Positions 8,197 through 18,690 of a stretch of DNA of 22,673 nucleotides are shown piece after piece. The stretch lies in contig BFEA01000524.1 in assembly GCA_003427395.1 (NCBI GenBank), positions 61,812-84,484 on the forward strand. Reading direction: 5' to 3'. This DNA is from Chara braunii. Taxonomy: Eukaryota; Streptophyta; Charophyceae; Charales; Characeae. Positions within the stretch are counted from its first letter, which is position 1. Every line of letters begins with the position of its first letter. The notes beneath the pieces are model-generated. The model was not told the origin of the DNA. It saw only the letters and a list, made by a program, of their open reading frames with translations, and did not search any database. Made by a program: the position numbers and the translations under genes.

Positions 8197-11040
8197 TTAA
8201 TGATACAAAGATGATGGATGATGATGATAACTCATCCGGAGCCGATGATGAGGACGACGAAATTCTTACGGAAGAGGAGCGAATGCTGGAGAGGGTCCAT
8301 GAGATTCTCACAGAAGATGAACAAATGCAGGAACAACTCCTAGACAACACCCATTCCTCATCAACACTCAATAGTCACAGTCGGAATGAGCAGAACAGGC
8401 AGAAAAACACTCCCCAAAGAGCCAGCCAACCCTCATGGGCCCAGAAAGTGAGGGAATTCATACAAAATAGGACACTAGACATCCATCGTCCCTCACTCGA
8501 TCCTTCAGGTCCGCGTGATGAAAAACTGAAAGTACCAATGAAAAACTTGTCATCCGCAAGAGTGTATTTCCTCTCACTTTTTCTGTTACCATCGGAGCAA
8601 ATGGTGATAGATTAAGGAGGACAGAAAACTTTAATGAAATCCTATCCAACTGACAAATTGGCACAGTGTGATATAGTATACACCAAACATGCTAGCAATT
8701 GGATATTTTACAATGATGCAGCTCACAAATCTGTTAATGATAAAATCAAATTCATCTGCAAAAAATTGGAATCGCTGAGGGATGGTCCAGAGGGAGTAGC
8801 TGAGTTTTTTTTTATTCAACCAGTTACTCCCACAGTCTTCACTATCCTTAGTCTGTTTGATAAGGATAAGGTTCGAATTGACTCGTGGAAGAAAATGTTT
8901 TGGGACAGGTCTGAAGTCCGTATCTACCCCTGGTTGCCAAAGAAAGTTGGGCTAGAAGAAAAAAGAGAGCAGATGATGAGAGACTTTTATTGGGTGGAGT
9001 TCAGACATATCCCGATAGAGATCCAGGCGGCATTTATTCATGATTTTGGTCAACAATTTAAGATTGTGGATTTCATTAATCCATTACCCTCATACGTTGC
9101 GAAAAGAGATGACTATCTAATGCTGGCACTGGATCTCCCCAAGGAACAATTATTCTCAATTGATGACATCATCCCATTCAAGATGGGAGGGAGAGTGCAT
9201 CAAATTCACACGGCCCATAAATTCAGGCCGTGGTGTTTTAAGTGCAAGTCGTATGGGCACCTCCATACGGACTATGCATGCTTCCTCCATCCCCAACATG
9301 TTGTTCCGCCGGAGCGATGCCTCCTGCGAGATCCCAAAAGACCCAACAAATGGGTTCCTGCGGTACCGGGTCACGAAGGGTGGGTATTCCATGCAGATAC
9401 TAACCAGGCAGGCCAGCTGACATGATGGATATGGGAAGGGAGAAGTGATTTTCATAAATCCCCCCGTCCTCCGCAGGATTGACTCTCTCCCCCAACTCAG
9501 CCTGTTCACACTGACAAGGCCTCAGTCTCTGATCCAAAGGTCACAAGCCTCTTGGTCCAAAAAGAAGATGCCTCTTGAATCGAAGGACGCTGGTACACAG
9601 AAGTTGAACAACTCTCCAGGGGGAGAGGATCTGAGAATCAACGAACAGGCTTCCTCCTCTCGCAGTGGGACAGATCGAACACTAGGACCGAGGGCAGCGG
9701 ATTATATTCAAAAGGAGGTCACTGAATGGAGGGTGGTGAAAAAGAAAAGCAATGCTCAGAAATGCGTCAGTATAGATAATGAAAATTCGAAGGATTCTGA
9801 AGTTAATATGCAAAGGGAACAGATAAATGAATTTGTAATTCCCGATTTGGACTCTGTCCCAATGGATATTGACCCCTTCAGCATAGTATTTGGGAGTGAA
9901 TCAATGGATATTAAGATCATCCAGTCCTGTGCACCACCACCAGTAGTAATTCAGAATGTAAGGCCCAATTCCGATTTAGTAGTTGATATTAGGGCCAAGA
10001 TCTTGTCGATTGCTGATTGGTTGTTGTACAACCTCAAATCTCAACACCCGATTTTGGATACATCCCACTGGCCGCATGTTTTCGAAAGCTTAATTTCGAT
10101 GTTGGAAAGCAGCAGAAGTTTGGTTACTTTTCTAGAACAGGATTCTCCGCAGGAGTTTTCATGGGAGGATATCTGTTCTAAGTTATTAGCGATTGTCTCT
10201 GCTCGTTTTAGCTGTGAGAGTATCCAGGATAATAATTTATTGCTGGAGGAGAAGGAGAGAGAGCAACAGCGAAGTTTGAATGGAGGGGTAGTACAACAAA
10301 TGCAACCACACGAGTCAGCGACAACTGTGCAGCAGGAGTTACTTTCAGTGAACAATGGGAAAGTAGAGACAAACGGGATATTAGATGATCTGGGTCTTCA
10401 CCAGGAAGCCCCTTCTACGACCCAGAGTTCTGTTGTGTCCCCCTCTTCTTCTCAGAGTTCCGCTATATCTAATTTTGATCACACGACAGTAACAACTGAG
10501 CTGCCCGAACCATGTTACTATCGGATCGTCAGTTCTCAGCTTCCTCATGAGGAACAGCAGACCCAGCCTCCTCTGCATTTTTCTGGATTAAATGACCAAT
10601 CAAAGTTTCAGATAATTATTTCAGGAATAACTGGGGAAAAAAAATATTTACAAATCCAATCCGCCAAACCCAGTGTTCCTTGTAGGCATAGCCAAGGGTT
10701 GATTGAATGGGATCCAGGGTCTGGGGATTCTCAGGTAGGCCATTCTGTTGTAACGATCTCCGGTGGCCAATCTTCTGCTCCTAATGATAAGGAAGAAGCC
10801 TCTGCAGATTGTGCCCCTCAAAATCCTCAGTTCGCTAAGCCAGCCGCTACCTCCCACAGGGAGGATAGTACCACTACTTCTCAGATCCCGTTGATTGCCA
10901 AGCCTCAAAAGGAGGATGCATGTTCCCAGGTAGTTGATCTCACAGAGGACCTCCCCAATCTCTCCTCTCAAAAAGTACACACAAGAGGAGACGATGTGGA
11001 AACATCCTTTATTTCGGTCCAGCCTTTGACAATATCATAG
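8175..11040 (+). pseudogene. LINE ORF1 (DUF4283-like, zinc knuckle), broken
   Basis: ORF1 protein of the LINE, expected to bind the element RNA. The first ATG at 8211 starts a very acidic N-terminus (poly-Asp/Glu). A TAA at 8613-8615 interrupts it; the minus-strand relative has TCA (Ser) there. From 8616 the same frame runs to 9425 with a DUF4283-like region (FTILSLFDKDKVRIDSWKK, FYWVEFRHIPIEIQAAF) and a knuckle CFKCKSYGHLHTDYAC at about 9234-9281. Its spacing is CX2CX4HX6C (or CX2CX6HX4C), two residues longer than the usual CX2CX4HX4C. A frameshift between about 9420 and 9590 leads to a 531-codon Ser/Gln-rich tail in another frame (9445-11040), without known domains. Confidence 0.8.
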
Positions 11041-11156
11041 AGCTCACAACGAAAAGACAAAAATTGAAACACAGACTGGCGAAATGACATGACTGCTTAT
11101 CTACGGTAATTGTAGGTGTAGCTTTTGGGCCAGTCAGATGCAAGGAAGGTGTGTGA

Positions 11157-11579
11157 GAAGTGGGTCTGTCAATTCCAAACAACGCGGTTTACGGGGAGGT
11201 TACAATACTTGGCACATCCTTCCCACCCCTCTCGCTTTCTGCGAAGGATGGGCAACCTACAACAAACCTGCTAATCCGGAAAGAAATCAATAGATACATC
11301 ACAGACAATTTCCCACAAGGAAATACATCGATTCTTTTATTTACTGATGGGGAAAAAAAATCAGCAGAATGGGATGTGTATTTGAAATTTGATGTAGGGA
11401 AACATGTCGACCTCAAATGGTTTAATCACGACCTTCTTAATGATCTGCAACTCATGAAGGTGAAAGCGAGTGCTTTCTGGTCGGAAACTGATGTGAGTAC
11501 ACTCCTGGTCCGTCTCCTTGGACATCGTTGTTTAATATCAGGAGGCTTGTTGGACCTGGGCCCCTGGTTGAACTACTGA
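11157..11579 (+). CDS. Unassigned 141-codon open frame between LINE ORF1 and ORF2
   Basis: Open from after a TGA at 11154-11156 to a TGA at 11577-11579, with no ATG at its start (GTG at 11160). It is in the same frame as the start of ORF2, and that single TGA is the only stop between it and the ORF2 ATG at 11643. Composition is protein-like (for example TNLLIRKEINRYITDNFPQG, then WDVYLKFDVGKHVDLKWFNH). No family is recognised. It may be an N-terminal extension of ORF2, a third small ORF, or the end of a frame-shifted ORF1. Confidence 0.4.
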   Translation, partial: EVGLSIPNNAVYGEVTILGTSFPPLSLSAKDGQPTTNLLIRKEINRYITDNFPQGNTSILLFTDGEKKSAEWDVYLKFDVGKHVDLKWFNHDLLNDLQLMKVKASAFWSETDVSTLLVRLLGHRCLISGGLLDLGPWLNY

Positions 11580-11642
11580 TCCCCCTCATTCTCAATAAAT
11601 TTCACTCCATTCTTTTTTGTAATTTTGGGATTGATTTTAAGA

Positions 11643-14600
11643 ATGACATCATTTAGGATGGACAAGCTCCAGGCAATTGATAGCCTGTATAATAAGGATA
11701 AAGCCTGAAAAAATATTAAAAAACAAGCAGATTTGGATTTGAGATCATTAAACGTTAATGGTCTTGCATCAGCCAAATTTGAAAAGAAACAGGCAATCTA
11801 CGATCAATTAAGAGGAATAGGAGGGAGGGATTGGCCGGACATTATATGTATCTAAGAAACCCACCTCATGGATACCGAATTACATAATTATTGCCATCGT
11901 CAGATATGGCCCCATAAAGCATTAAGGGCCCATGCACCGCGCCCTGGGAGTGCGGGAGTGGCTATATGGATCCCACCAGGGTCTAGAGCGGAGCCGGTGT
12001 ACTGGGAGGTGGACAAGGAAGAGGGGAGATGGGCTTATATTCTGACAATGTTTGATTTGGAGATTGTGATTGTTCTTTGTGCTTATGGCCACAATGAAGC
12101 AAATAATCGACAACAATTCTTCGAATCTCTCATCCCGAAACTGCCGGTAGGCATCCCTATAATTATCGCTGGTGATTTTAATGCCGCTCCGGATCGCAAT
12201 CTTGACCGGTGGCGCATCCCTCACCCATGCCCGACCTATGTGGAAGCGGACGAAGTTTTGATTACTAATATGACCCAATCCTTCAACCTCTTTGATTCCT
12301 ATAGGAGACTAAATCCTAACCTTCGCACATTCACATGTTTTAGGAAGAATCATTCCGTGGCGGCTACCAAATCCCATATTGATTTAATTCTTCTCTCTGA
12401 AGAACTACAAGGGTCTCTTCAAGTTGCACAAATATTTCCTAAGAGTCCTCTCGCAGGGCTTGATCATGCGATGTGTATAGTAATCCTCTCCTTCTCCAAG
12501 AAATCGGATCAAGGTAGAGGGTATTACAAACTCAATACATCTCTACTCAAAATGGATAAATTTAGGTCCTACCTAAAAGATGTATGGACTTTCTGGCAAG
12601 ATCAAAAAAAGATCATACAGGATGATGTTACATGGTTCAACAACGGTCTAGATTTTTTAGGGCGTAAATGCAATGAATATTCCAAAGCACTCGCCGCTGA
12701 CAGACATTCCAATGATTACAGAGAATCCGAGAAATCCAATCAATGGAAGAAGATCCTTAGAATGAAGGAAGTGATGAAGTCATGGCTCAAGAACTAAAGG
12801 AACTCGAACATAGTTTACTCTCTTTGATGGAATATCGTTGGCAGGGTGTCAGGATTAGAGGAAAGATCCACCTATTACATAATGAGGGAGGTATGGATGC
12901 CAGGTTTTTTGCAATGGCCAGAGCTCGATCAGGAAGAACAGTCATTGAAGGATTAGCTCACCCCCAAAATCCAAACGGACAACTAGCCTCTTCTACACCA
13001 GAATGTACCAAAATTGCGAGAGATTTCTTTAAAGAATTATTTACATCGGGAATAGATGTCAGCGACAAGTAAAGAATTAACGAAATTGACGAATTTTTGG
13101 TACCCCTGACTAAATCCCTCTCGGAGTCTCGAAGGGAACAGCTCGAACTGCCGTTGACTAAGGAGGAAATTTGGACTGCACTATTGATGATGGAAGAGGA
13201 AAAAACCTTTGGAATTGATGGTCTTTCTAAGGAATTTTGGGAATCTACATGGGATTTCATATCTCACGACCTAATGGAATTCTATCATAAAGTATGGGAA
13301 ACGGGTAGGATGGGAGAATTTGTGGGTCAAGGAGTCTTAACCCTATTATACAAGAAAGGAGATAAATATAATATTCACAACTACCGTCCCATAACTCTTC
13401 TCACAGTGGTTTATAAGCTGGTTTCAAAAGCACTAACAATACGCCTTAATAACTTTATTGCAGATATCATCCATCCCTCCCAAACAGGTTTCATACAAGG
13501 GAGGAATATTCAGGACAATATTATACTAATCAATGAGCTAATTAAATTATCAAGACAATCTAAACACAATGCCGCATTTATCTTTATAGATTTTGAAAAA
13601 GCTTATGATCATGTTGACTGGATTTTTTTGGATAAATGTTTGGACAAATTTAATTTTGGACCTAATTTTAGGAGATGGATTAAGATCCTCCATGGAAATG
13701 CAACAACAAAGGTGATGGTAAATGGTAATGTTGCCCCTCCTATATCCTTACAACGTTCAGTTAGACAAGGAGACCCTCTTGCCCCATTACTTTTTGTAAT
13801 CATCATGGAAGCCCTTGCAGCTAACATACGTCAACATAAGGATATCAAGAGAATACGGGTTACTTCTATCCCTGAAGATGTCATACCAGTGTGTTCCTTG
13901 TTTGCAGATGAACTATCCCTAATGGTAGATGCCTCTAAAGAAAATCTGGAAGCTATCCAATTAGTGATGGATAAATTTTGTAAACTCTCTGATATGAGAG
14001 TTAACTGGGGTAACAAAACATTGGGATGGTGGCTCCATTATCAAGGGGGTAGACCACCGGATAGACCTAGGATCAAATGGACTCCCCCGGAGACTCCAAT
14101 GAGAATCTTGGGTATTTCCCTCTCTGCTACTGGCAAACCAACCACAAATAATATAATGATCATGGACCAAGCGCTTTCCAAATTAGAATTATGGAAGGAT
14201 AAACATACTTCTATATTTGGAAGAACTCTCACCATCAATAATGTGGTGTTAGCCTCGATTTGGTATAAATCAACGTTATGGGCCTTAGACAAACCTGCCA
14301 TAAAGACATTTCAACGACAGCTTGTTGCTTTTCTCTGGCGCCGCAATCATGAATGTGTTAATGTAATCAGTAGAGTGGCTTGGTTATCCTTAATCCAACC
14401 CAAGGGTAAGGGTGGCCTTGGGATCATTGACCCCACCACCCAGGCCATGGCTCTTTCTATCCAGTGGATTAAGCGTCTTCTCTTTAACCCTCAGACCACA
14501 TGGAGTAAACTGGCGAGTGAGCAAATCAGGAGACTAGCCCCATCTACTTCAGAAGAGGTGGACCCTCTCATGCGGTTGGGGAGAAAACTTCCTCTTCCAT

Positions 14601-16132
14601 ATAAGGTTCTCCCAGAACGTTGAGAAGAAGTATGCCAACAACCATTATTTAATAACACTTTGATTAGGGATTCTCAAGGCTGCACCCTTGATTGCGCAGT
14701 ATCACCCTGGAAAGGATGGATAAAAAAAGGAATTACTAGGGTAAAGGACATATGGAGCATTGCTGACAAGGATTGGGTTAGTCCACAGACTCTCCACGAT
14801 AGACTGAGGTATTGTCANTTCNCNGTAGAAGCCCTGGACAAAATAGTGGATATAATTCCCTTGGATTGGATTAGAATACTTNAAAAGGGTCNGTCTNTNT
14901 CCCCAGAANACTGGGTATCTATTTCGTTTCAACCAGGAATAGTGGGGAATATTGTGGAAGTTAGTACTTCTAGGGATATCCTCTTGACATTATTCGAGTT
15001 GGGAGAGGATGGGTTTCTCACACCAAGACTTCATCAGCAAATAGGGTGGTTCAAGCAGGATTCTCTCTTCCGGATTAGGGTTCTTTCAATCCAAGAAAAA
15101 TTTATGGCCTTCAAACCGGACACTCCTATTTCCCACCTTCCACTGGATTCAATTTGTTGGTCTTGGTCTGCACACAATCCAGTAGGACCAACTCATCTCA
15201 GGATGCTTCATAATTTATCGGTTAAATCTGTATATAGAATGCTGAGGCCTAAGGTGTGCCTAAAGGATAGAGTGCAGAATAGGTGGATGAATCATCTAAG
15301 GGTAAGCATGGAGGAATTACGCTCAGTCAAGTGGTTTCAACTGTCCAAAACAAAGCTTGCTAAAATTACTTCGCTCCAATGGCAAATCACTCACCGCTGT
15401 CTTCCCACTAATGACTGGCTCATTGATAGAACTTCTCTAGAACAAAAAGGAAAACCATCCCCCTGGTGCAAATTCTGTAAATCTGCCTTTCCTTCCAAAC
15501 TCATTCCTGAAACAATAGAACACATATTCTTGCAATGGCCAGGATCGGTGTGGTTATGGCGCTGGTGGGATAGAATTTGGAATCAGATTGGAACATCTCT
15601 CTCGTGGCCATGGAACTGGAAAGCCTTATTACTTATATCCTGGAATCCATCACAAGTGGACACTTTCACAATTATTTTTTTCAAGATTTCTAGGAGAGCA
15701 GTTGTATGGGCACTGTGGGTTCGTAGGTGTACCTATGAAATGGAAGGAGCTCGACTTGATGGTCCGGAATTTACTGAGACCATCAAGCAGCAGATTCAGG
15801 TGGAAATCACAACCAGGTGGGAAACAGTAAAGGAAAAACTTAAATTTTTTTCTCTAGAAAAAGACATCAAACAACACATTCTAACATTTGATCAAGACTG
15901 GCTTGGTGGGGATCAAGGAGGGAGGGTGGGGCGGGTGGAATGGGAGAGAAGGCAGGGAAATGGTTTAGGAAAAGATGCATGGAATTATTGTCTTACTTTT
16001 TTTGATTGGTGTAATATTGATTCTAGTATTCCAATGAGTCCACTTTCAGATTTTTCCAGATCCCTTCCCCCCGTCAGGTATGCCACTGGTGCCAATCTCG
16101 TGGTACGCGCAGGATGTTGTTTGAACCTATGA
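11643..16132 (+). pseudogene. LINE ORF2: AP endonuclease, reverse transcriptase, zf-RVT-like finger; broken
   Basis: Nicks target DNA and copies element RNA in the LINE family. The endonuclease (11730-12510) shows LNVNGL, ICI-stop-ETHL (the Gln of QETH is a TAA), GDFNAAPD at 12171, SHIDLILLS near 12372 and GLDHA at 12456. The reverse transcriptase (13160-14100) shows YKKGD, NYRPITLL, FIQGRNIQDN, FIDFEKAYD, QGDPLAPLLF and FADEL (13901-13915), where FADD is usual. The C-terminus has LQWQITHRCLPTNDWL and WCKFCK...ETIEHIFLQWP, with Trp (15536-15538) where the last zinc-binding Cys is expected. Lesions: TGA 11706, TAA 11853, a frameshift near 12740-12790 (one base lost or two gained), TAA 13070, TGA 14621. 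Eight undetermined bases lie at 14818-14909. Confidence 0.88.
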
Positions 16133-16519
16133 CCACTGCTTTTATTCTCCTGGTTCGCGAGCTGTATCTCATTCTGGGGATCCTACCTTCCTTAGTGACA
16201 AGTTCAAGGCAGTGTAGCACAATGACTCAACTTAGAAAAGATGATGGTCCAATTTCCCTGCAAAGGTTGGAAGTGCTAATTGGTCACAAATATCAGGCGC
16301 CCGTTCAGGGTGAAGAGGCACGGAAAACGAATCTCCTCATTTCTCTCCTTCTGGGTTCATAACTGTTCAGCAGGGGACGCTCGGCCCGATTCCCAACACG
16401 ATCTGTTTCTTATGGTTCCAAATATTTTCGATGTGAGGGACGCTGGACCCGTTTTCCAGCAGGTGCAGCTCCCCGCCAATGGAACGGAGCCATCTTTCAA
16501 GAAAAAAAAAAAAAAAAAA
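16133..16519 (+). other. LINE 3' region and poly(A) tail
   Basis: About 370 non-coding bases between the ORF2 stop and an A18 run (16502-16519). GGGACGCT..(A)CCCG-type sequence occurs twice, 63 bases apart (16374 and 16437). The A run is the likely 3' end of the element. No canonical AATAAA is seen close before it. Confidence 0.65.
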
Positions 16520-17701
16520 GGTTGCTCTCTGGTTCAAATGTATTGCCGCTCTGGTAGGACTGGCTTCCGCTCATGCAGGATATAGTCAGCCTCGAGGCAC
16601 AAGACCTCGTCTTCACGACAGGGGCAAGAAGCCCACAAGTGGCAGACTATTCAGAGGCAACAACCGTCTCAATGCGCTTGACCTGTTGGAGGTTGAAGAG
16701 GAGGCCTACACAAATGACCCCATTCTTGGTGACGACCAAGAACAGGATGCTGATACAACTTGTTCCTCTTCAACCCATGAGTATGAGATTAATAACAAAC
16801 AAGAAAAATTCAATGTCTTTAAAAAGACTGCCCACACAAAGGGGACCAAACCAAAACTCAGGGAAGAACTTTGTCCAACTCCCCAAAGAACCCAAATTGC
16901 CCGCTAAACCGGAGGATTCTTCCACCAAACGTTGGTTAGAACTCCAGATCAGTGAGACTGATCGGAAGGCTAGAGTCACAAAGGGGGTTTGCCTGCATTG
17001 CCAGAGATTGGGGCCGAAAGTCCAAGACTATGTTAGGTTGTTGGGAAACCAGAACCGGGCATAGAGTTGTCGTCAGTATACTCTACAACAAGGGAGACTA
17101 AACGGGTAAGTGGCAGTTCCTTTAAGGGACCTAATTCAGTTCAACGGTCCTCTCTTGAAGCCCCATCATCTGCTGATTCCAAGGTTAACGCTTGCCGTGT
17201 CCTTTATGTTGAGCCTTGGGAGGAGTCTGCGGAGGTTGACTTCCACTATCACCTAGTGCATTGGGCTAAGATGAAACAACGTCGTGCTCAAGGGACAACG
17301 AAGTTGATCTTCTTAAGCTTCTCATTAACCGCCGCTACCTCCGTGTCTTGGTTGATTGTGGTGCTACTACTAACTTTATATCGCCACACGAGGTTCGCAA
17401 GGCGGGCTTGGGGATGAAGCAAGTGGAGTTGCAGAACCCTTGTCGGACCCAAGTAGGCAACAAAGAAGTTGTCACGTCCATGCATGCAATCAAAGGTGTT
17501 AACAAGGACAAAACCGTCACACACGCACTGAACTTTTATGTCCTCGATAAGAGTCCTTTCGACGCAGTCCTTGGCTTGGGATGGCTGAGGTCCTAGTGCA
17601 AGAGGACTGGGTGCGAAGACTCACTCTTCATGGTACGAGATGCTATGGGCAACGTGCGCGCAGTTTTGTTGGATGAGAAGCGTGAGACCCCAGTGATTGT
17701 G
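16520..17701 (+). pseudogene. Ty3/gypsy gag end and aspartic protease, broken
   Basis: Gag: an acidic stretch (NALDLLEVEEEAY, near 16670), then a frame change at about 16800-16860, then a knuckle-like CLHCQRLGPKVQDY near 16990, where the expected His is Pro and the last Cys is Tyr. A stop follows at 17062-17064. Protease: RVLVDCGATTNFIS (about 17332-17373) has the catalytic Asp of the D-S/T-G-A box with Cys in the second place, and SPFDAVLGLGWL (about 17551-17586) is the usual end block. A frameshift lies near 17285-17300 and a TAG at 17594-17596. The same frame then runs on (for example MVRDAMGNVRAVLLDEKRE) until a T run at 17702. The protein would be a Gag-Pol polyprotein; this copy is not functional. 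Confidence 0.75.
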
Positions 17702-17717
17702 TTTTTTTTTTTTTTTT
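17702..17717. repeat. T16 run ending the gypsy coding frame
   Basis: The pol reading frame runs without a stop up to this T run and is not recognised after it. It may mark the poly(A) end of a minus-strand insertion, but no matching target-site duplication was found for it. Confidence 0.55.
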
Positions 17718-18208
17718 ATGCTCACATGACTCACCCCAACCTACCTCTTTGTTCTTCTTCTTCCTTAGCGTAACCCCTGCTTCCCCATCTACGGGGGCAC
17801 TTGTTGACCCTACCTCAGATATAGCGGACAACAGTCTTAGGCACCAACGCTAGGCCAGGACTACCTCTCCCAACCCTAGTTGAAGCACTATCGAACGTCC
17901 TGTCGCAGGGGTACTTCGGTTGCCAAGCGTGATCATCCCATACACTTTTTCCTAAGGTCAGACAGCGAGTATTCCATAGGTCGTACTTGAGACAACCCCT
18001 GGCCCAATTCGGGTGACATGCTCGTAGCATAGTCCGCTATTGTCGTATTTAGGGTTATGTTATCGTTGTGGTTAGGTAGCTGATTCATATTGTGGGGACA
18101 GGGTTATCAATCCCGTAACCGCACCAGTTCACCACAGGGCCGATTCCTGCCAGGGAAAGTCATCGGCCCACCCCTCTTGCACCCTCAATTGGTTATTAGT
18201 CATGGATT
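17718..18208. other. Non-genic spacer
   Basis: About 490 bases with no recognisable frame, repeat or motif. Confidence 0.5.
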
Positions 18209-18519
18209 ATGAACCGATGCTAGTATGGAATCGTATGTTTCCTCGGAGCCAGACGGTGTCTTACCTAAGCCAAATCTACACCACTCTGGGTGTCTATTGG
18301 GATTATATTACAGTTGATATAGATAGCACTCTAGGCTAGTCTGAAACCGAACGTTGCCATGAAGTTATCTAGGCAGCGTCTCACCTAAGCTAACTCTAGA
18401 CTAGCGTGTGTGCCATTCCAGGCCAGTCCGGAACCGAATGTTTCCACGGAGCTACCCTAGGCAGTATCTAACCTAAGGCAACTCTAGAGCAGCCTTAGTA
18501 CTATCAGGGTTATATTATA
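18209..18519. repeat. Degenerate tandem repeat, about 87-116 bp unit
   Basis: Three units are recognised by AA(C/T)CG(A/T)A(C/T)G...CC...GAG/AAG...GTCT(C/T)ACCTAAG..AA(A/C)TCTA at about 18229, 18345 and 18432. Spacings are 116 and 87 bases; the first unit carries an extra stretch with ATTATATTA. The last unit ends in GGGTTATATTATAG just before the putative target-site duplication. Confidence 0.65.
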
Positions 18520-18535
18520 GAGCCCATGCAACCTT
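18520..18535. other. Left copy of a possible 16-bp target-site duplication
   Basis: GAGCCCATGCAACCTT here and GAGCCCGTGCAACCTT at 21957-21972 match at 15 of 16 bases. A T-rich tract follows this copy at once and gypsy coding sequence follows the other, as expected if a minus-strand retroelement had inserted between them. Confidence 0.45.
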
Positions 18536-18562
18536 TTTTTTCTTTTTCTTTTTTTTCTTCTT
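18534..18562. repeat. T-rich tract (possible reverse-oriented poly(A) tail)
   Basis: 29 bases of T with four single C interruptions, directly next to the left candidate target-site duplication. Confidence 0.6.
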
Positions 18563-18690
18563 AAATAAACGGGCCCGGTGCCCAAGGCTCATATTACCAA
18601 TAATAAGATGGATGCCGGGGTCCTCACAGTCTACCCGGAGTGATCGAACCGAAAGTGTTGAGAACCGGGTTCAGCGTCCCTCAAATAGTT

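Larger units (their letters stand above)
7879..16519 (+). mobile_element. Non-LTR retrotransposon (LINE), near full length, inactive
   Basis: The order is a 5' open frame, ORF1 with zinc knuckle, a spacer with an unassigned frame, ORF2 with AP endonuclease, reverse transcriptase and zf-RVT-like finger, a 3' region and an A18 tail at 16502-16519. It resembles plant L1-type LINEs in ORF1 type and ORF2 domain order. It cannot move: ORF1 has a TAA stop and one or more frameshifts; ORF2 has stops at 11706, 11853, 13070 and 14621 and a frameshift near 12780. The left boundary is uncertain (7422-7879). Gag-like sequence of a Ty3/gypsy element begins directly after the A tail, so the LINE may have inserted into that element. 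Confidence 0.85.

Noticed and set aside
9156-9509. 117-codon minus-strand frame opposite LINE ORF1
   Set aside because: A shadow of the ORF1 zinc-knuckle region on the other strand.
16520-16535. Target-site duplication of the plus-strand LINE
   Set aside because: The sequence after the A tail (GGTTGCTCTCTGG) was not found near the probable 5' end (7422-7879). GGTTGCTCT at about 4705 is a short chance match.
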